From: Microbulbifer agarilyticus
GTDB taxonomy: Bacteria; Pseudomonadota; Gammaproteobacteria; Pseudomonadales; Cellvibrionaceae
Reading direction: 5' to 3'
DNA length: 64,000 nucleotides
NCBI RefSeq assembly: GCF_020171345.1
Contig: NZ_JAIUZM010000001.1
Location: 1,612,001 to 1,676,000 of the forward strand
Part shown: positions 29,282 through 38,506 of the stretch, in pieces
Layout: each line of letters opens with the position of its first letter
Numbering within the stretch: the first letter of the stretch is position 1
Made by a program: the position numbers and the translations under genes
The notes under the pieces: model-generated
What the model saw: only the letters and a program-made list of their open reading frames with translations
Told to the model about the DNA's origin: nothing
Database searches by the model: none

Positions 29282-30550
29282 GTGAATCCTTCGAACAAAC
29301 GCTCTAGCAAGAATAAAATTTTGGGTCTTGTGGTTCTAGTCGGTGTGGTCTTGATGACTGCAGTGATTGTGTTTGCGCCAAAACCTGAGGAAAAAGTTGC
29401 CGAGGCCGCGGTACCGCCGGTAGCGGATATTCTGTATGCGGAGCCCGGCCGTCACACCCTGCTGGTGCCCAGCCAGGGCTCGGTGCACGCCCGCCACGAG
29501 ATCGAAGTTGTGGCCCGCGTGGGCGGTGTTATCGAAAGTGTGAGCGACGGCTTTGTTGCCGGTGGCTTCTTCGAGAAAAGCGATTCCCTGCTGCAAATCG
29601 AGCCCGCGGATTACCGCCATCAGCTGACCCGTTCCCAGTCCCAGGTCGCTAATGCCGCTGCAGCGCTGGCCCAGGAGGAGGGACGTGCCAAGCAGGCCAA
29701 GCGTGAATGGCGCGACCTGGGCAGCGAAGCTGCCAACAACCTGTTCCTGCGCAAGCCGCAGCTGGCTGCCGCCAAAGCGGAGCTGGAAGCGGCCAAGGCC
29801 GATCGCGATCAGGCCAAACTGAACCTGGAGCGCACCGCGGTCAAAGCGCCGTTTGCCGGCCGTGTGGTGGAAACCTTGGTGGATATCGGCCAGTACGTGA
29901 CTGCAGGTACCAAGCTCGCCCGTATTCACAGTGTGGGTATCGCCGAAGTGCGCCTGCCGTTGACCGACCATCAATTGTCGCTGCTGGAGTTGCCGCTGGG
30001 TCGCGCCATTGAGAATGGCCCGGCGGTGCGCCTGAGCGCCAACCTCGCCGGCCAGCCTCGCGAGTGGCGTGGCCAGATTGTGCGCACCGAGGCGGCGATC
30101 GATCCGAACAGCCGTTTCGTCTACGCCGTGGCTCAGGTGCCGAACCCGTATCAGGGGGATGCGCCGCTGATCAACGGTCTGTTCGTGGAGGCGCACATTG
30201 CCGGTAAAACCTACGACGACATCACATTGTTGCCGCGTCAGGCGCTGCACGAGGGTGACCACATCTTGGTGCTGAACGAAGAGAACCAGCTGGGCTTTAA
30301 AACTGTGCAGTTGCTGCAGGCTGCGGGCGACCAGGTCTGGCTGCGTGGCGACATTAATGCCGGCGACAAGGTGGTTATTTCCAGCCTCGGCTATTCCCGC
30401 GAGGGCATGGTGCTGAGCCCCAATCCACTGAATGAGAAACCGTCCGGCCTGTACTTGGGCGGGCAACCCGAAATGCCATCCGATGAACCACAGAGCGAGG
30501 GTACCGATACTGCCGGTGGCAGTGCCGCATCCGCACAGGGAGCCTATTAA
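29282..30550 (+). CDS. RND efflux periplasmic adaptor (membrane fusion protein)
   Basis: The protein begins with a basic N-terminus and one membrane helix (about 12-30), followed by a HlyD-type lipoyl/barrel-sandwich half (GVIESVSDGFVAGGFFEKSD), an alpha-hairpin rich in Ala/Gln/Arg (about 115-185), the second lipoyl half (VKAPFAGRVVETLVDIGQYV) and beta-barrel domains. GTG 29282 is preferred because GGGACA lies about six bases upstream; TTG 29264 is also in frame. It would link the RND pump two bases downstream to an outer-membrane channel encoded elsewhere. Confidence 0.9.
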   Translation: MNPSNKRSSKNKILGLVVLVGVVLMTAVIVFAPKPEEKVAEAAVPPVADILYAEPGRHTLLVPSQGSVHARHEIEVVARVGGVIESVSDGFVAGGFFEKSDSLLQIEPADYRHQLTRSQSQVANAAAALAQEEGRAKQAKREWRDLGSEAANNLFLRKPQLAAAKAELEAAKADRDQAKLNLERTAVKAPFAGRVVETLVDIGQYVTAGTKLARIHSVGIAEVRLPLTDHQLSLLELPLGRAIENGPAVRLSANLAGQPREWRGQIVRTEAAIDPNSRFVYAVAQVPNPYQGDAPLINGLFVEAHIAGKTYDDITLLPRQALHEGDHILVLNEENQLGFKTVQLLQAAGDQVWLRGDINAGDKVVISSLGYSREGMVLSPNPLNEKPSGLYLGGQPEMPSDEPQSEGTDTAGGSAASAQGAY

Positions 30551-30552
30551 TT

Positions 30553-33500
30553 ATGCAGGGCATTATTGGATGGTTCGTCCGCAACAGTAAGGCGGCCAAC
30601 CTGCTGATGGTGATGATCATCATCGGCGGTATGTTTGGTATTTCTCACGTCGGGCGCGAAGTGTTCCCGGCGATTAACCCCGGGGTGGTGCGGATCAACA
30701 TCAGCTTCCCTGGTGCCGGCCCCGCGGAGGTGGAACAGCAGGTAACCCAGCGGGTCGAGCAGGCGATTTCCGAAGTGAAGGGCATTAAGGAGGTGAACTC
30801 CTGGTCTTCGCGCAGTAACAGCACCGTACGTATTCAGGCGGTCGACGGTTACGACGAACTACGTTTGCTGAACGACATCAAGGTGCAGGTGGATTCCATC
30901 AACACCTTCCCGGCGGATATCGAACGCCCGGTGATCTCGCTGGAAGAGTGGGAACAGCAGATGATGATGATCGCCATCGGTGGTCCGGTTTCTGCGCGCC
31001 AGCTCAAGGAAACCGCGCTGGACCTGCGCGACAAACTGATGCTGATTCCCGGCGTGCGCCGTGTGGATGTGTGGGGTGATCGCGCCGACGAGGTTTCCAT
31101 TGAAGTCTCCGAAGTGAATCTGCGTCGCTTCAATCTGTCCTTCGATGATGTCGCCAATGCGGTCCGTCGTTCGTCACTGGACCTGTCCGCCGGTCGCGTG
31201 CGTTCCGACCGCGGGGATATCCAGGTGCAGACCCGTGGGCAGGCGTACACTGCGGAAGACTTCGCGCGTATTCCGGTGATCAGCCGCGCGGACGGTACCC
31301 AGTTGTTGCTGCGTGATGTGGCGGCGATCAATGACGGCTTCGAGGAAGAGGGTTCCATTATCCGCTTCAATGGCAAGCCGGCGATGAACCTGCGGGTTAT
31401 GCAGGGTGAGCCGCTGGACGTGGTGGCCACCGCCGAAGGCATCCGCGAATTTATGCAAGAAGCGCGTAAAACACTGCCGCCGGGCATGGAGTTCGAGACC
31501 TGGTTCGATTTCTCTGAATCCTACGAAAGCCGCATGAGCATGCTGTTCTGGAACGCGGTAACCGGTCTGGCGCTGGTGTTTGTGTTGCTGATGCTGTTCC
31601 TGCGCCCGGCACTGGCAGTGTGGGTAACCGTGGGCATCTTTACCGCGTTTATGGGCGCCTTCTGGTTGCTGCCGGTTACCGGTATCACCCTGAACATGCT
31701 GTCATTGTTCGCCTTCCTGATGATTCTCGGTATCGTGGTGGACGATGCGATTATTGTGGGCGAGGCGGTGCACGCCGCCCACGACCGTGGCGAGACCGGG
31801 TTGAAAGCCGCCGAGGCCGGGGTGAAAACCGTATCCGCACCGGTGATTTTCGCGGTGGTGTCCACCATGGTGTTCTTCGTGCCCATGCTGTTCCTGCCGG
31901 GCTACACCTCACAGATGATGATGGCGCTGCCGGTGGTGGTATTGCTGTGCCTGGTGTTCTCGCTGGTGGAATCGCTGCTGATCCTGCCTGCGCACCTGGT
32001 GGGCCTGAAACCCGAAAAGAAAGCCACTTCGAGTGTGGGGCGCAAGCTGCAGGACGTGCGCGGTAAGTTCGCCGGTGCCATGAAGACTGCGGGCGACAAG
32101 TACTATCTGCCGTTGCTGGAAAAATCGCTCAGTAACAGCCGCACCACGGTGATGGTTTTCTTCCTCGCCCTGATCCTGTCGTTCGTGTTGTTCGGCAAGG
32201 GCTACGTGGGCAAGGCGTTTTCGCCTTCGGTACCCTCGGACCTGCTGGAACTCAGAACCACCATGGCCCAGGGCGAGTCCTTTGAAGAGGCCAAGCGGGT
32301 GCTGGAGCAGTTCGAGCGCGCTGGTATGCAGCTGGCGAAAGACCCGGAAATGCTGGCGCTGAACGGCGGTAAGGAGTTTGTCGATAACACCATGGTATTT
32401 CTGTGGCGCGGCAACGTAACCGTGCTACTGCAGCTTACCGAAGGTGAAGAGCGCGACGTTACCTCCGAGCAACTGGCGCTTAAATGGCGCGACTATGTGG
32501 GCAAGTTGCCGGCAAGTGTTGAGGAGATGAATATTCAGCACACCATCAACGATGGTGGCAGGGGAATGTCTCTCAACCTCAGCACTGCCTCCGGTGACAT
32601 GGCGGAAATGCGCCGTGCGGCCGATGCAGTGAAAGAAGCGCTGAATAACTTTGCTGGCGTTTACGATGTACGCGACAACCTGATCGCCGCGCGTCAGGAC
32701 ATTGAGATCCAGCTGAAGCCCCACGCCACCAATATGGGCATCGGCCTCGCCGACGTGGCCAAGCAGGTGCGTCAGGGTTTCTACGGTGAAGAGGTACAGC
32801 GTATCCCGCGCGGCCGTGAAGATGTGCGAGTGATGGTGCGTTATCCACAGGAAGAGCGTGCCAGTGAGGAGCAGATCGACCGTATCCGTGTCCGCACCAA
32901 TGAAGGTGAAATCCCGTTCAGTGCGGTGGCCGATGCGGTCTATGTGCCAGGCTACACCACTATTCGCCGCAACGATCGCGAGCGCACGGTGCAGATCACC
33001 GCGGAGTTGATCCCGGGTACCTCGCCGGCACACGAGATTTTGAAACAGGTGCGTGAAAAGAACCTGAAGAAATGGGAGAACGAGTTTCCGGGCTTCAGTC
33101 TGAAGACCGCCGGTGAAATGCAGGAAGAGGAAGAGTTCGGCAGTGCCATTGGTGCCTTCTTTGTACTGTCCCTGTTCACCATCTACGCGTTGCTGGCGAT
33201 TGCGTTCCGCTCTTACTCACAGCCGCTGTTGATCCTGACGGCGGTGCCGTTTGGTTTCTTTGGTGCAGTTCTGGGGCACCTGCTGATGGGCTACGACATC
33301 AGCATCATGTCCATGCTGGGCTTCCTGGCGGCTGCGGGCGTGGTGGTGAACGATAACCTGGTATTGATGGATCGGATTAATCAGTTGCGTGCGCAGGGCA
33401 TGGCGGTGATGGATGCGGTGGTACAGGCGGGGCGTGATCGCTTCCGTCCGATCATCCTGACGTCCATCACCACGTTTATCGGTCTGGTGCCGATTATGTT

Positions 33501-33687
33501 CGAGCGTTCGATTCAGGCGCAGTTCCTGATTCCGATGGTGGTCAGTCTGGCGTTTGGCGTACTGTGTGCGACCTTTGTGACGCTGGTGTTGGTACCCAAC
33601 CTGTATAAAGTCATTGAGACTATGCGGGTTAAGGTGAAGGGCGACAAGCCTGCTGAAGAACTGCCGCTGGATATTGAGAGGGCATAA
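30553..33687 (+). CDS. RND-family efflux permease
   Basis: The 1044-residue inner-membrane pump has the duplicated RND layout: TM1 near the N-terminus, a large periplasmic loop, TM2-6 with the proton-relay aspartates in MILGIVVDDAIIVGEAV, and a second half ending in ILTSITTFIGLVPIMFE and TM12. The GXXXD-like FPAINPGVVRINISFPGAGPAEVE start is typical of the AcrB-like clade common in marine bacteria. The gene follows its adaptor with a two-base gap and AGGGAG as ribosome-binding site. No TolC-like gene is adjacent. The substrate is unknown. Confidence 0.93.
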   Translation: MQGIIGWFVRNSKAANLLMVMIIIGGMFGISHVGREVFPAINPGVVRINISFPGAGPAEVEQQVTQRVEQAISEVKGIKEVNSWSSRSNSTVRIQAVDGYDELRLLNDIKVQVDSINTFPADIERPVISLEEWEQQMMMIAIGGPVSARQLKETALDLRDKLMLIPGVRRVDVWGDRADEVSIEVSEVNLRRFNLSFDDVANAVRRSSLDLSAGRVRSDRGDIQVQTRGQAYTAEDFARIPVISRADGTQLLLRDVAAINDGFEEEGSIIRFNGKPAMNLRVMQGEPLDVVATAEGIREFMQEARKTLPPGMEFETWFDFSESYESRMSMLFWNAVTGLALVFVLLMLFLRPALAVWVTVGIFTAFMGAFWLLPVTGITLNMLSLFAFLMILGIVVDDAIIVGEAVHAAHDRGETGLKAAEAGVKTVSAPVIFAVVSTMVFFVPMLFLPGYTSQMMMALPVVVLLCLVFSLVESLLILPAHLVGLKPEKKATSSVGRKLQDVRGKFAGAMKTAGDKYYLPLLEKSLSNSRTTVMVFFLALILSFVLFGKGYVGKAFSPSVPSDLLELRTTMAQGESFEEAKRVLEQFERAGMQLAKDPEMLALNGGKEFVDNTMVFLWRGNVTVLLQLTEGEERDVTSEQLALKWRDYVGKLPASVEEMNIQHTINDGGRGMSLNLSTASGDMAEMRRAADAVKEALNNFAGVYDVRDNLIAARQDIEIQLKPHATNMGIGLADVAKQVRQGFYGEEVQRIPRGREDVRVMVRYPQEERASEEQIDRIRVRTNEGEIPFSAVADAVYVPGYTTIRRNDRERTVQITAELIPGTSPAHEILKQVREKNLKKWENEFPGFSLKTAGEMQEEEEFGSAIGAFFVLSLFTIYALLAIAFRSYSQPLLILTAVPFGFFGAVLGHLLMGYDISIMSMLGFLAAAGVVVNDNLVLMDRINQLRAQGMAVMDAVVQAGRDRFRPIILTSITTFIGLVPIMFERSIQAQFLIPMVVSLAFGVLCATFVTLVLVPNLYKVIETMRVKVKGDKPAEELPLDIERA

Positions 33688-33713
33688 CTCGAGCACTTTG
33701 TGGGTGCAGTGGC

Positions 33714-33781
33714 GGCCGCTTGGTGGCCCTGCACTCCACAACCTGGGCGGCAACTGTTCCGTGCAGGGCCACCAAACGGCC
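33714..33781. repeat. Long inverted repeat downstream of the RND permease
   Basis: Arms at 33714-33734 and 33761-33781 pair at 20 of 21 positions (core ttggtggccctgcac / gtgcagggccaccaa) around a 26-base loop. It starts 27 bases after the permease stop and lacks a T-run, so it is not a canonical terminator. Its arm length, loop length and loop sequence differ from those of the five-copy structured family, so I keep it separate. Confidence 0.85.
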
Positions 33782-33865
33782 TTATCCCGTATTCCTGTCT
33801 AGCTACAACTTCCTCTCTGCCTGTATTACTCTTCTCGCAATGTTTTCCTGGATCTGGAAGTTCCT

Positions 33866-34606
33866 TTGCGTATTCCTCGTATTTTTTCTTCGCAGCCTTT
33901 GGCTGGCCAAGCAGAGCTTCAACTCGATGAAGCGGCGTCGCGTCATCTGGTTAAGGTGTTGCGCCTGGGGCCGGGGCGTCCGCTTATTTTGTTTGATGGT
34001 TATGGCGGTGAGTACGCGGCCGAACTGGTTGAGGCGGGCAAAAAGGCGCGGGTGAAAATTGGCGCCTTTAGTGAGGGTGACAGGCAGTCGCCCCTGGCTA
34101 TCACCTTGGCGATTGGTATTTCCCGTGGCGATCGTTTTGACTGGGTGATCCAGAAGGCCACCGAGTTGGGGGTGGCGCAGATTCAGCCGCTGTTTACCGA
34201 GCGCTGTGAGGTGAAACTTTCCGGTGATCGCCTGCTGAAAAAGCTGGGCCAGTGGCAGCAGATTGCCATCAGTGCTTGTGAGCAATGCGCGCGCAATCTG
34301 GTGCCGGAGATTTTACCGCCACTGAAATTACCGCAGTTGCTCGATCAGGCCAAGGACAGCGAGGCGCTGAAGCTGGTGTTGCACCATCGCACCGATGCGA
34401 CCCTGGCGGAGCTGGAACAGCAATCCGGGCGCCCAGATGCCGCGCTATTATTGGTGGGGCCGGAGGGTGGCTTGTCGGCAGAGGAAATTGAGCTGGCACT
34501 GCAGCAGGACTTTCACCCGCTGCGGTTGGGGCCGCGGGTGTTGCGTACCGAGACGGCGCCGGTAGCGGCACTGTCGGTGCTGCAATATCAATGGGGCGAT
34601 ATCTAA
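33866..34606 (+). CDS. rsmE: 16S rRNA (uracil-1498-N3)-methyltransferase
   Basis: The 246-residue protein has an N-terminal PUA-like domain (SRHLVKVLRLGPGRPLILFDG) and a C-terminal SPOUT knot (ISRGDRFDWVIQKATELGV, LLVGPEGGLSAEEI, LRLGPRVLRTETAPVAALSVLQ). These are the RsmE signatures for methylating U1498 of 16S rRNA. The start is TTG at 33866, with GGAAG about five bases upstream; no ATG is available close by. Confidence 0.95.
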   Translation: MRIPRIFSSQPLAGQAELQLDEAASRHLVKVLRLGPGRPLILFDGYGGEYAAELVEAGKKARVKIGAFSEGDRQSPLAITLAIGISRGDRFDWVIQKATELGVAQIQPLFTERCEVKLSGDRLLKKLGQWQQIAISACEQCARNLVPEILPPLKLPQLLDQAKDSEALKLVLHHRTDATLAELEQQSGRPDAALLLVGPEGGLSAEEIELALQQDFHPLRLGPRVLRTETAPVAALSVLQYQWGDI

Positions 34607-34619
34607 CAGGGAATACACT

Positions 34620-34982
34620 ATGAAAGCTCTCGTTTGGTTGATTGGCGTTGCCATTACCGCCATGTCGATTCTGATTATCCTCAAGCCACAGATCGCGCGC
34701 GATCTCGGCGAGCGCATGAACCCGCAGATGTTTTACTTTGGTGCCTGGGCGCGGATTGTTATTGGCATTATCTTCCTGTTGATTTCCGATACCCGCAGTT
34801 GGGACACATTGTTCAATGTGCTGGGCATCTTGCTGGTGGTGATCGGTGCCTACGCGTTGCAGGCTGGTTATGAGCGCACCCGCGAGTTCGTACTGAATAT
34901 TGCCCATGGCAATGAAAACGTTGTCCGTGTCGCGGGCGCTGCGGGTGTATTGATCGGCATCCTGTTAATCTCCGCAACCTGA
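34620..34982 (+). CDS. Small membrane protein of unknown function
   Basis: The 120-residue product has four hydrophobic segments (about 2-20, 41-58, 66-84 and 100-118) separated by short charged loops, one with the motif KPQIARDLGERMNPQMFYFG. I do not recognise the family. It starts 14 bases after rsmE with AGGGA before the ATG and precedes the HAD gene by 22 bases, so the three are probably co-transcribed. Confidence 0.75.
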   Translation: MKALVWLIGVAITAMSILIILKPQIARDLGERMNPQMFYFGAWARIVIGIIFLLISDTRSWDTLFNVLGILLVVIGAYALQAGYERTREFVLNIAHGNENVVRVAGAAGVLIGILLISAT

Positions 34983-35004
34983 TAGAAGTAACACTGGAAG
35001 TAAC

Positions 35005-35664
35005 ATGGATAGCTTTGCCACCCAAACCCGTTTGGTTATTTTCGATTGCGATGGCGTGCTGGTGGACAGCGAATCGATCGTGTGTCGCGTGGTTGCCGAG
35101 GAAATGACGAAACTCGGTATGCCGGCAACCGCCGAGCAGTTGGATGAAGAGTTCAGCGGCCGCTCTACCCAAGACTGTATTCTCGACATCGAAACCCGTT
35201 ATGGTGGCCCGCTGCCGCAGTCTTACTTCAATGCAACAGAGAGCCGTATTCGCGCCGCGTTCCACTCAGAGCTGGAGGCGGTGACCGGTATTCATGAGGT
35301 GCTGGACAAGTTACAGACCACAGACCTGCAAACCTGCGTGGCCTCGTCCGGTCCGCACGCGAAAATGCAGATCACGCTAAACAAGACCGGTCTGTGGGAT
35401 TACTTTGCCGGGCGCATCTACAGCGCCGACGATGTCGGTCGCGGCAAGCCCTGGCCGGACCTGTTTCTGCACAGTGCGGCGCAGTTCAATGTGGCCCCCG
35501 AGCACTGCCTCGTGGTTGAGGATTCTATTGCCGGGGTACAAGCGGCGGTATCGGCAGGCATGCCAGTGATCGGATATAGTCAGCACGCTACACGCACGCG
35601 CCAACTGGAAGCGGAGGGTGCGCGGGTGATCAACGATATGCAGTTGCTGCTGGATTATTTTTGA
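35005..35664 (+). CDS. HAD-superfamily phosphatase (beta-phosphoglucomutase-like)
   Basis: The 219-residue protein has the four HAD motifs: LVIFDCDGVLVDSE with nucleophile and acid/base aspartates, CVASSGPHAK (motif II Ser), GRGKPWPDLF (motif III Lys) and LVVEDSIAGVQAA (motif IV Asp). A helical C1 cap lies at about 25-85. This is the subfamily I type of small-molecule phosphatases such as YieH; the substrate is not determined by sequence. GGAAG precedes the ATG. Confidence 0.9.
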   Translation: MDSFATQTRLVIFDCDGVLVDSESIVCRVVAEEMTKLGMPATAEQLDEEFSGRSTQDCILDIETRYGGPLPQSYFNATESRIRAAFHSELEAVTGIHEVLDKLQTTDLQTCVASSGPHAKMQITLNKTGLWDYFAGRIYSADDVGRGKPWPDLFLHSAAQFNVAPEHCLVVEDSIAGVQAAVSAGMPVIGYSQHATRTRQLEAEGARVINDMQLLLDYF

Positions 35665-35735
35665 GAAACACTGGAAAACTGACATACAGAAAGTAACTAA
35701 ATAGAAAAATAACGAGGCAAAAAGAGACTAAAGCT

Positions 35736-35897
35736 ATGAGCACCTTGAAAAGGATATTTATCGCCTTCGCGTGTCTGTTTGCAGCGATCGCTTGTTATGT
35801 ATTCGGCATCCCGGCCGGCGGTGCCATCTTCCTTGTGCTTGGCATACTGCTGGAAGGGTTTTTCTGGTTCCAGCTAACCCGTTGCAAGCGGGCCTGA
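35736..35897 (+). CDS. 53-residue two-helix membrane peptide
   Basis: A short frame with start ATG 35736 encodes 53 residues: a basic start (MSTLKR), a hydrophobic helix (about 7-24), a GIPAGGA turn, a second helix (about 30-46) and a basic end (TRCKRA). A purine-rich GAGGCAAAAAGAG lies 10-20 bases upstream. Hydrophobic two-helix peptides of this layout are common and easily missed. It ends 13 bases before the convergent gene. Coding is likely from composition but unproven. Confidence 0.6.
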   Translation: MSTLKRIFIAFACLFAAIACYVFGIPAGGAIFLVLGILLEGFFWFQLTRCKRA

Positions 35898-35909
35898 CGT
35901 AGTGGGTCG

Positions 35910-36662
35910 CTACTCCGTCAATTGAACTTCCACCGAAGCGCTGCGCCGCGTATCCTTTTCATCCACAAAAGTCCGGGTGTAGCGCACCTCATTAATCCCC
36001 TGCGCCAGCAGTGACCGCACCAGGCCCGGCGGTAATTCAACGGTTTCTCGCAATGGCTTACCGGCCTGCGCGGTGACCGCTTCAGCAACCTCGTAAATCA
36101 CTGTGTCGCCCACCAGAAATTGTCCGCTGGTGGATGTCGCGCTGATGTTGCCCAGGTCGCTATCCAGATTCCATGCCATCATCATTTGACGGGATTTGCC
36201 GCTCACGGTCTGTGAAGGTGGTGAGGCTTCTACCTGTGCCAGGCGACCGCTGGAGTCCAGATCAAACAGGATATGGTTGGAAAGGCTACCTGCAGGGCCG
36301 GCAAACACGCGGCGGTAGCCAACTCTTCTCACCCCTTTCTGATGCCAGCTGCGCGCCTGCACCGGAGAAATCTGTACGATCTCCGTCAGCTGACCGCTGT
36401 CGCCACTGAACTCGAGAATTTGGTCCACTACCGCAAGCTCTTCATTGTTATCCAGATTGACAAATACTCCGCGCGGTGAGGCGGCACCGCCCTTACTGGC
36501 AATGCGCCAGGTTACTTTCTCCTGATAGCCTTCACTGGCATTCAGCCAGGCATCTCCCGGATCGACGGTGACGATTTGCTGCGCGGTGACCTTGGCGTTA
36601 AATACCAGTGCCCAGGCAATAGCGGCAATGCCGAGGATAGTAAGCAGGAGCTGTTTGTTCAT
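35910..36662 (-). CDS. Exported protein of unknown function with a duplicated domain
   Basis: The 250-residue protein has an N-terminal membrane or signal helix (about 3-22, ending near FNAKVTA). Its two halves look related: each begins with a short D-x-x-L segment and contains a VRRVGYRRVF or INEVRYTRTFVDE strand preceded by S-L/W-x-x-x-G, suggesting an internal repeat of about 115 residues. No enzyme motif is evident. GGGAG six bases upstream supports ATG 36662. I do not recognise the family. Confidence 0.65.
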   Translation of the reverse strand: MNKQLLLTILGIAAIAWALVFNAKVTAQQIVTVDPGDAWLNASEGYQEKVTWRIASKGGAASPRGVFVNLDNNEELAVVDQILEFSGDSGQLTEIVQISPVQARSWHQKGVRRVGYRRVFAGPAGSLSNHILFDLDSSGRLAQVEASPPSQTVSGKSRQMMMAWNLDSDLGNISATSTSGQFLVGDTVIYEVAEAVTAQAGKPLRETVELPPGLVRSLLAQGINEVRYTRTFVDEKDTRRSASVEVQLTE

Positions 36663-36796
36663 AGCCATCTCCCAGAGGGCTTGGGGCATTTTGTGAAGGT
36701 TAGAGTCCCTCCGGTCTTATCAGAAATTCGCTTGTGCATCGCGCAATCCAAAGGGTATATGGCCATAGCAAATGCTGGCTGGGGGCGTTCTCTAGT

Positions 36797-36863
36797 AGCG
36801 CCTAGGGTAGCAGCGCCTAGGGAATACTTTTCTCCGACTCTAGAATCGATAAAACGCTAGGCG
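36797..36863. repeat. Short direct and inverted repeats in the divergent gap
   Basis: The sequence agcgcctaggg occurs twice 15 bp apart (36797-36807 and 36812-36822), and an inverted ctaggcgc follows near 36857. The gap lies between the minus-strand exported-protein gene and the plus-strand lipoprotein gene, so a regulator-binding role is possible, but no known operator is recognised. Confidence 0.5.
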
Positions 36864-36908
36864 CCTGTTTTCGTTGCGGGCGCCCGTTCTGGTTAAGGAG
36901 TTGGCCCC

Positions 36909-37562
36909 ATGCCCCACGCATGTCCGAAGTCTTCATCGCGTACCCGTCGTAGTTATACCCACACAGTGTCGCCTGTTGTGTTCGCGATCATGCTTGCGAC
37001 GGGCTGTACCGACCCCACCAAGAAATACACCCTTGATCCGCGGGATCTCGTGAGCAACGGCTTGAGCGAGCAAACCGCCCGCGCAGCGGCGCCATTTGGC
37101 GATGATATGGTGCGCTACTTGATGGGGCAGGCGCGAGAGCAGGGGGATACCTTTGTACTGACTGTGGATTTCATTCCCGGTGGCTTTGCTCCGAAGATGG
37201 ATACGCTGGGGGACGTCGAGGCCCTGCTTGTCATCATGCGCGATTTTCCCGCACTCAAAATTGTGGTGGAGGGGCATACGGACAATGCCGGTGATCCCGA
37301 CAAAAACCGCAAGCTTTCGCAGTGGCGTGCAGACTGGGTGCGTCAGTTTTTGCTGGAGCGAGGGATTGATTCCGGCCGAGTGGAAGCCGCAGGTCTCGGT
37401 GATTCCGATCCTATCGCGGATAATGCTACCCAGCGCGGGCGTGAGAAAAATCGACGGCTGGTGGTGCGGGTGATCGACTTTGACGGCAAGCCACTCAATG
37501 TGCGCCTGGGGTCGCCGAAGAAAGCTGGCCGAGACGGGGGAAGTGGAGCGCCAGCGAATTGA
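36909..37562 (+). CDS. OmpA-domain lipoprotein
   Basis: The 217-residue precursor has a basic N-terminus, a hydrophobic stretch and a lipobox LATG-C33, so it should be lipidated at Cys33. The C-terminal half (about 95-200) is an OmpA/MotB peptidoglycan-binding domain with VVEGHTDNAGDPDKNRKLS and RGIDSGRVEAAGLGDSDPIA. It would tether the outer membrane to the wall. AAGGAG nine bases upstream supports the start. It converges on metF. Confidence 0.85.
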   Translation: MPHACPKSSSRTRRSYTHTVSPVVFAIMLATGCTDPTKKYTLDPRDLVSNGLSEQTARAAAPFGDDMVRYLMGQAREQGDTFVLTVDFIPGGFAPKMDTLGDVEALLVIMRDFPALKIVVEGHTDNAGDPDKNRKLSQWRADWVRQFLLERGIDSGRVEAAGLGDSDPIADNATQRGREKNRRLVVRVIDFDGKPLNVRLGSPKKAGRDGGSGAPAN

Positions 37563-37567
37563 GAGTT

Positions 37568-37591
37568 GGCAGCGCCGCTAACGGCGCCGCC
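37568..37591. other. Hairpin between converging lipoprotein gene and metF
   Basis: A ten-position stem with one mismatch (core gcgccg / cggcgc, loop ctaa) fills the 41-base gap between two converging stops. It lacks a T-run on both strands. It may protect 3' ends or aid termination, but it is not a classical terminator. Confidence 0.5.
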
Positions 37592-37603
37592 CGCGAAATG
37601 GAA

Positions 37604-38443
37604 TCAGGCTTCTTGCTGCAACTGGAGTGCATCCAGAATACTGGCCGTCGGTCCCACCTGGTTCATGGTGTAGAAGTGCAGCCCCGGTGCGCCGCCCTCG
37701 AGCAGGGTTTCGCACAGGTCAGTAACCACTTCCAACCCCAACTTTTTCACATCTTCCGGATTGCTGAAACTTTCCATGCGGTATTTCAGCCAACGCGGAA
37801 TTTCTGCACCGCAATTGCGCGAGAAGCGTGCCAGGTTGGTGAAGTTGGTGATTGGCATGATGCCCGGATAAATCGGCGCATCGATACCGGCCTTGGCGCA
37901 CTGGTCCAGGAAGTAGAAGTACGCATCCGGGTTAAAGAAGTACTGAGTCAGGGCGCTATCTGCACCTGCGTCAAACTTGCCTTTCAGGTAGCGAATATCG
38001 TCGTCGTAGCTTTCTGCTTCCGGGTGAATTTCCGGGTAGGCCGCAACTTCCAGGTGAAAGTGGTCACCGGTATGGCGGCGGATAAAAGCCACCAGTTCGT
38101 TGGCATACACCAGCTGGGCGACTGCACCCATACCGGAAGGCATGTCACCGCGGAGGGCCACGATACGATCGACACCGGCTCCCTTGTAGCGGTTCAGCAG
38201 GCCCAGCACGATCTCTTCGTTGTCGCCGCCAAATGACAGGTGTGGCGCAATGGAAACCCCCTTTTCCCGCAGGCCGCACACAATATTGGCGGTGGTATCG
38301 CGAGTGGTGCCGCCGGCACCGTAGGTAACGGAGAAAAACTCCGGGTTAAATACTTGCAGTTGCTCGCGGGTGTTCTTCAGTTTCTCCCGACCCTCTTCGG
38401 TCTTGGGGGGGAAAAACTCAAAACTAATACGTAAATCACTCAT
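37604..38443 (-). CDS. metF: Methylenetetrahydrofolate reductase
   Basis: The 279-residue flavoenzyme reduces 5,10-methylene-THF to 5-methyl-THF for methionine synthesis. It shows the family start ISFEFFPPKTEEGREKL, SVTYGAGGTTRDTT, the flavin/folate strands VDRIVALRGDMPSG and GADSALTQYFFNPDAY, and PIYPGIMPITNF. It is the last gene of the metK-ahcY-metF group, 63 bases after ahcY, completing the methyl cycle around SAM and SAH. Confidence 0.96.
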   Translation of the reverse strand: MSDLRISFEFFPPKTEEGREKLKNTREQLQVFNPEFFSVTYGAGGTTRDTTANIVCGLREKGVSIAPHLSFGGDNEEIVLGLLNRYKGAGVDRIVALRGDMPSGMGAVAQLVYANELVAFIRRHTGDHFHLEVAAYPEIHPEAESYDDDIRYLKGKFDAGADSALTQYFFNPDAYFYFLDQCAKAGIDAPIYPGIMPITNFTNLARFSRNCGAEIPRWLKYRMESFSNPEDVKKLGLEVVTDLCETLLEGGAPGLHFYTMNQVGPTASILDALQLQQEA

Positions 38444-38506
38444 TGTTCTTTTCCGTTCCCTCGGATACCGGTCGCGAGGGTGGTGCGCGACCGGTCCTGA
38501 GGCATC

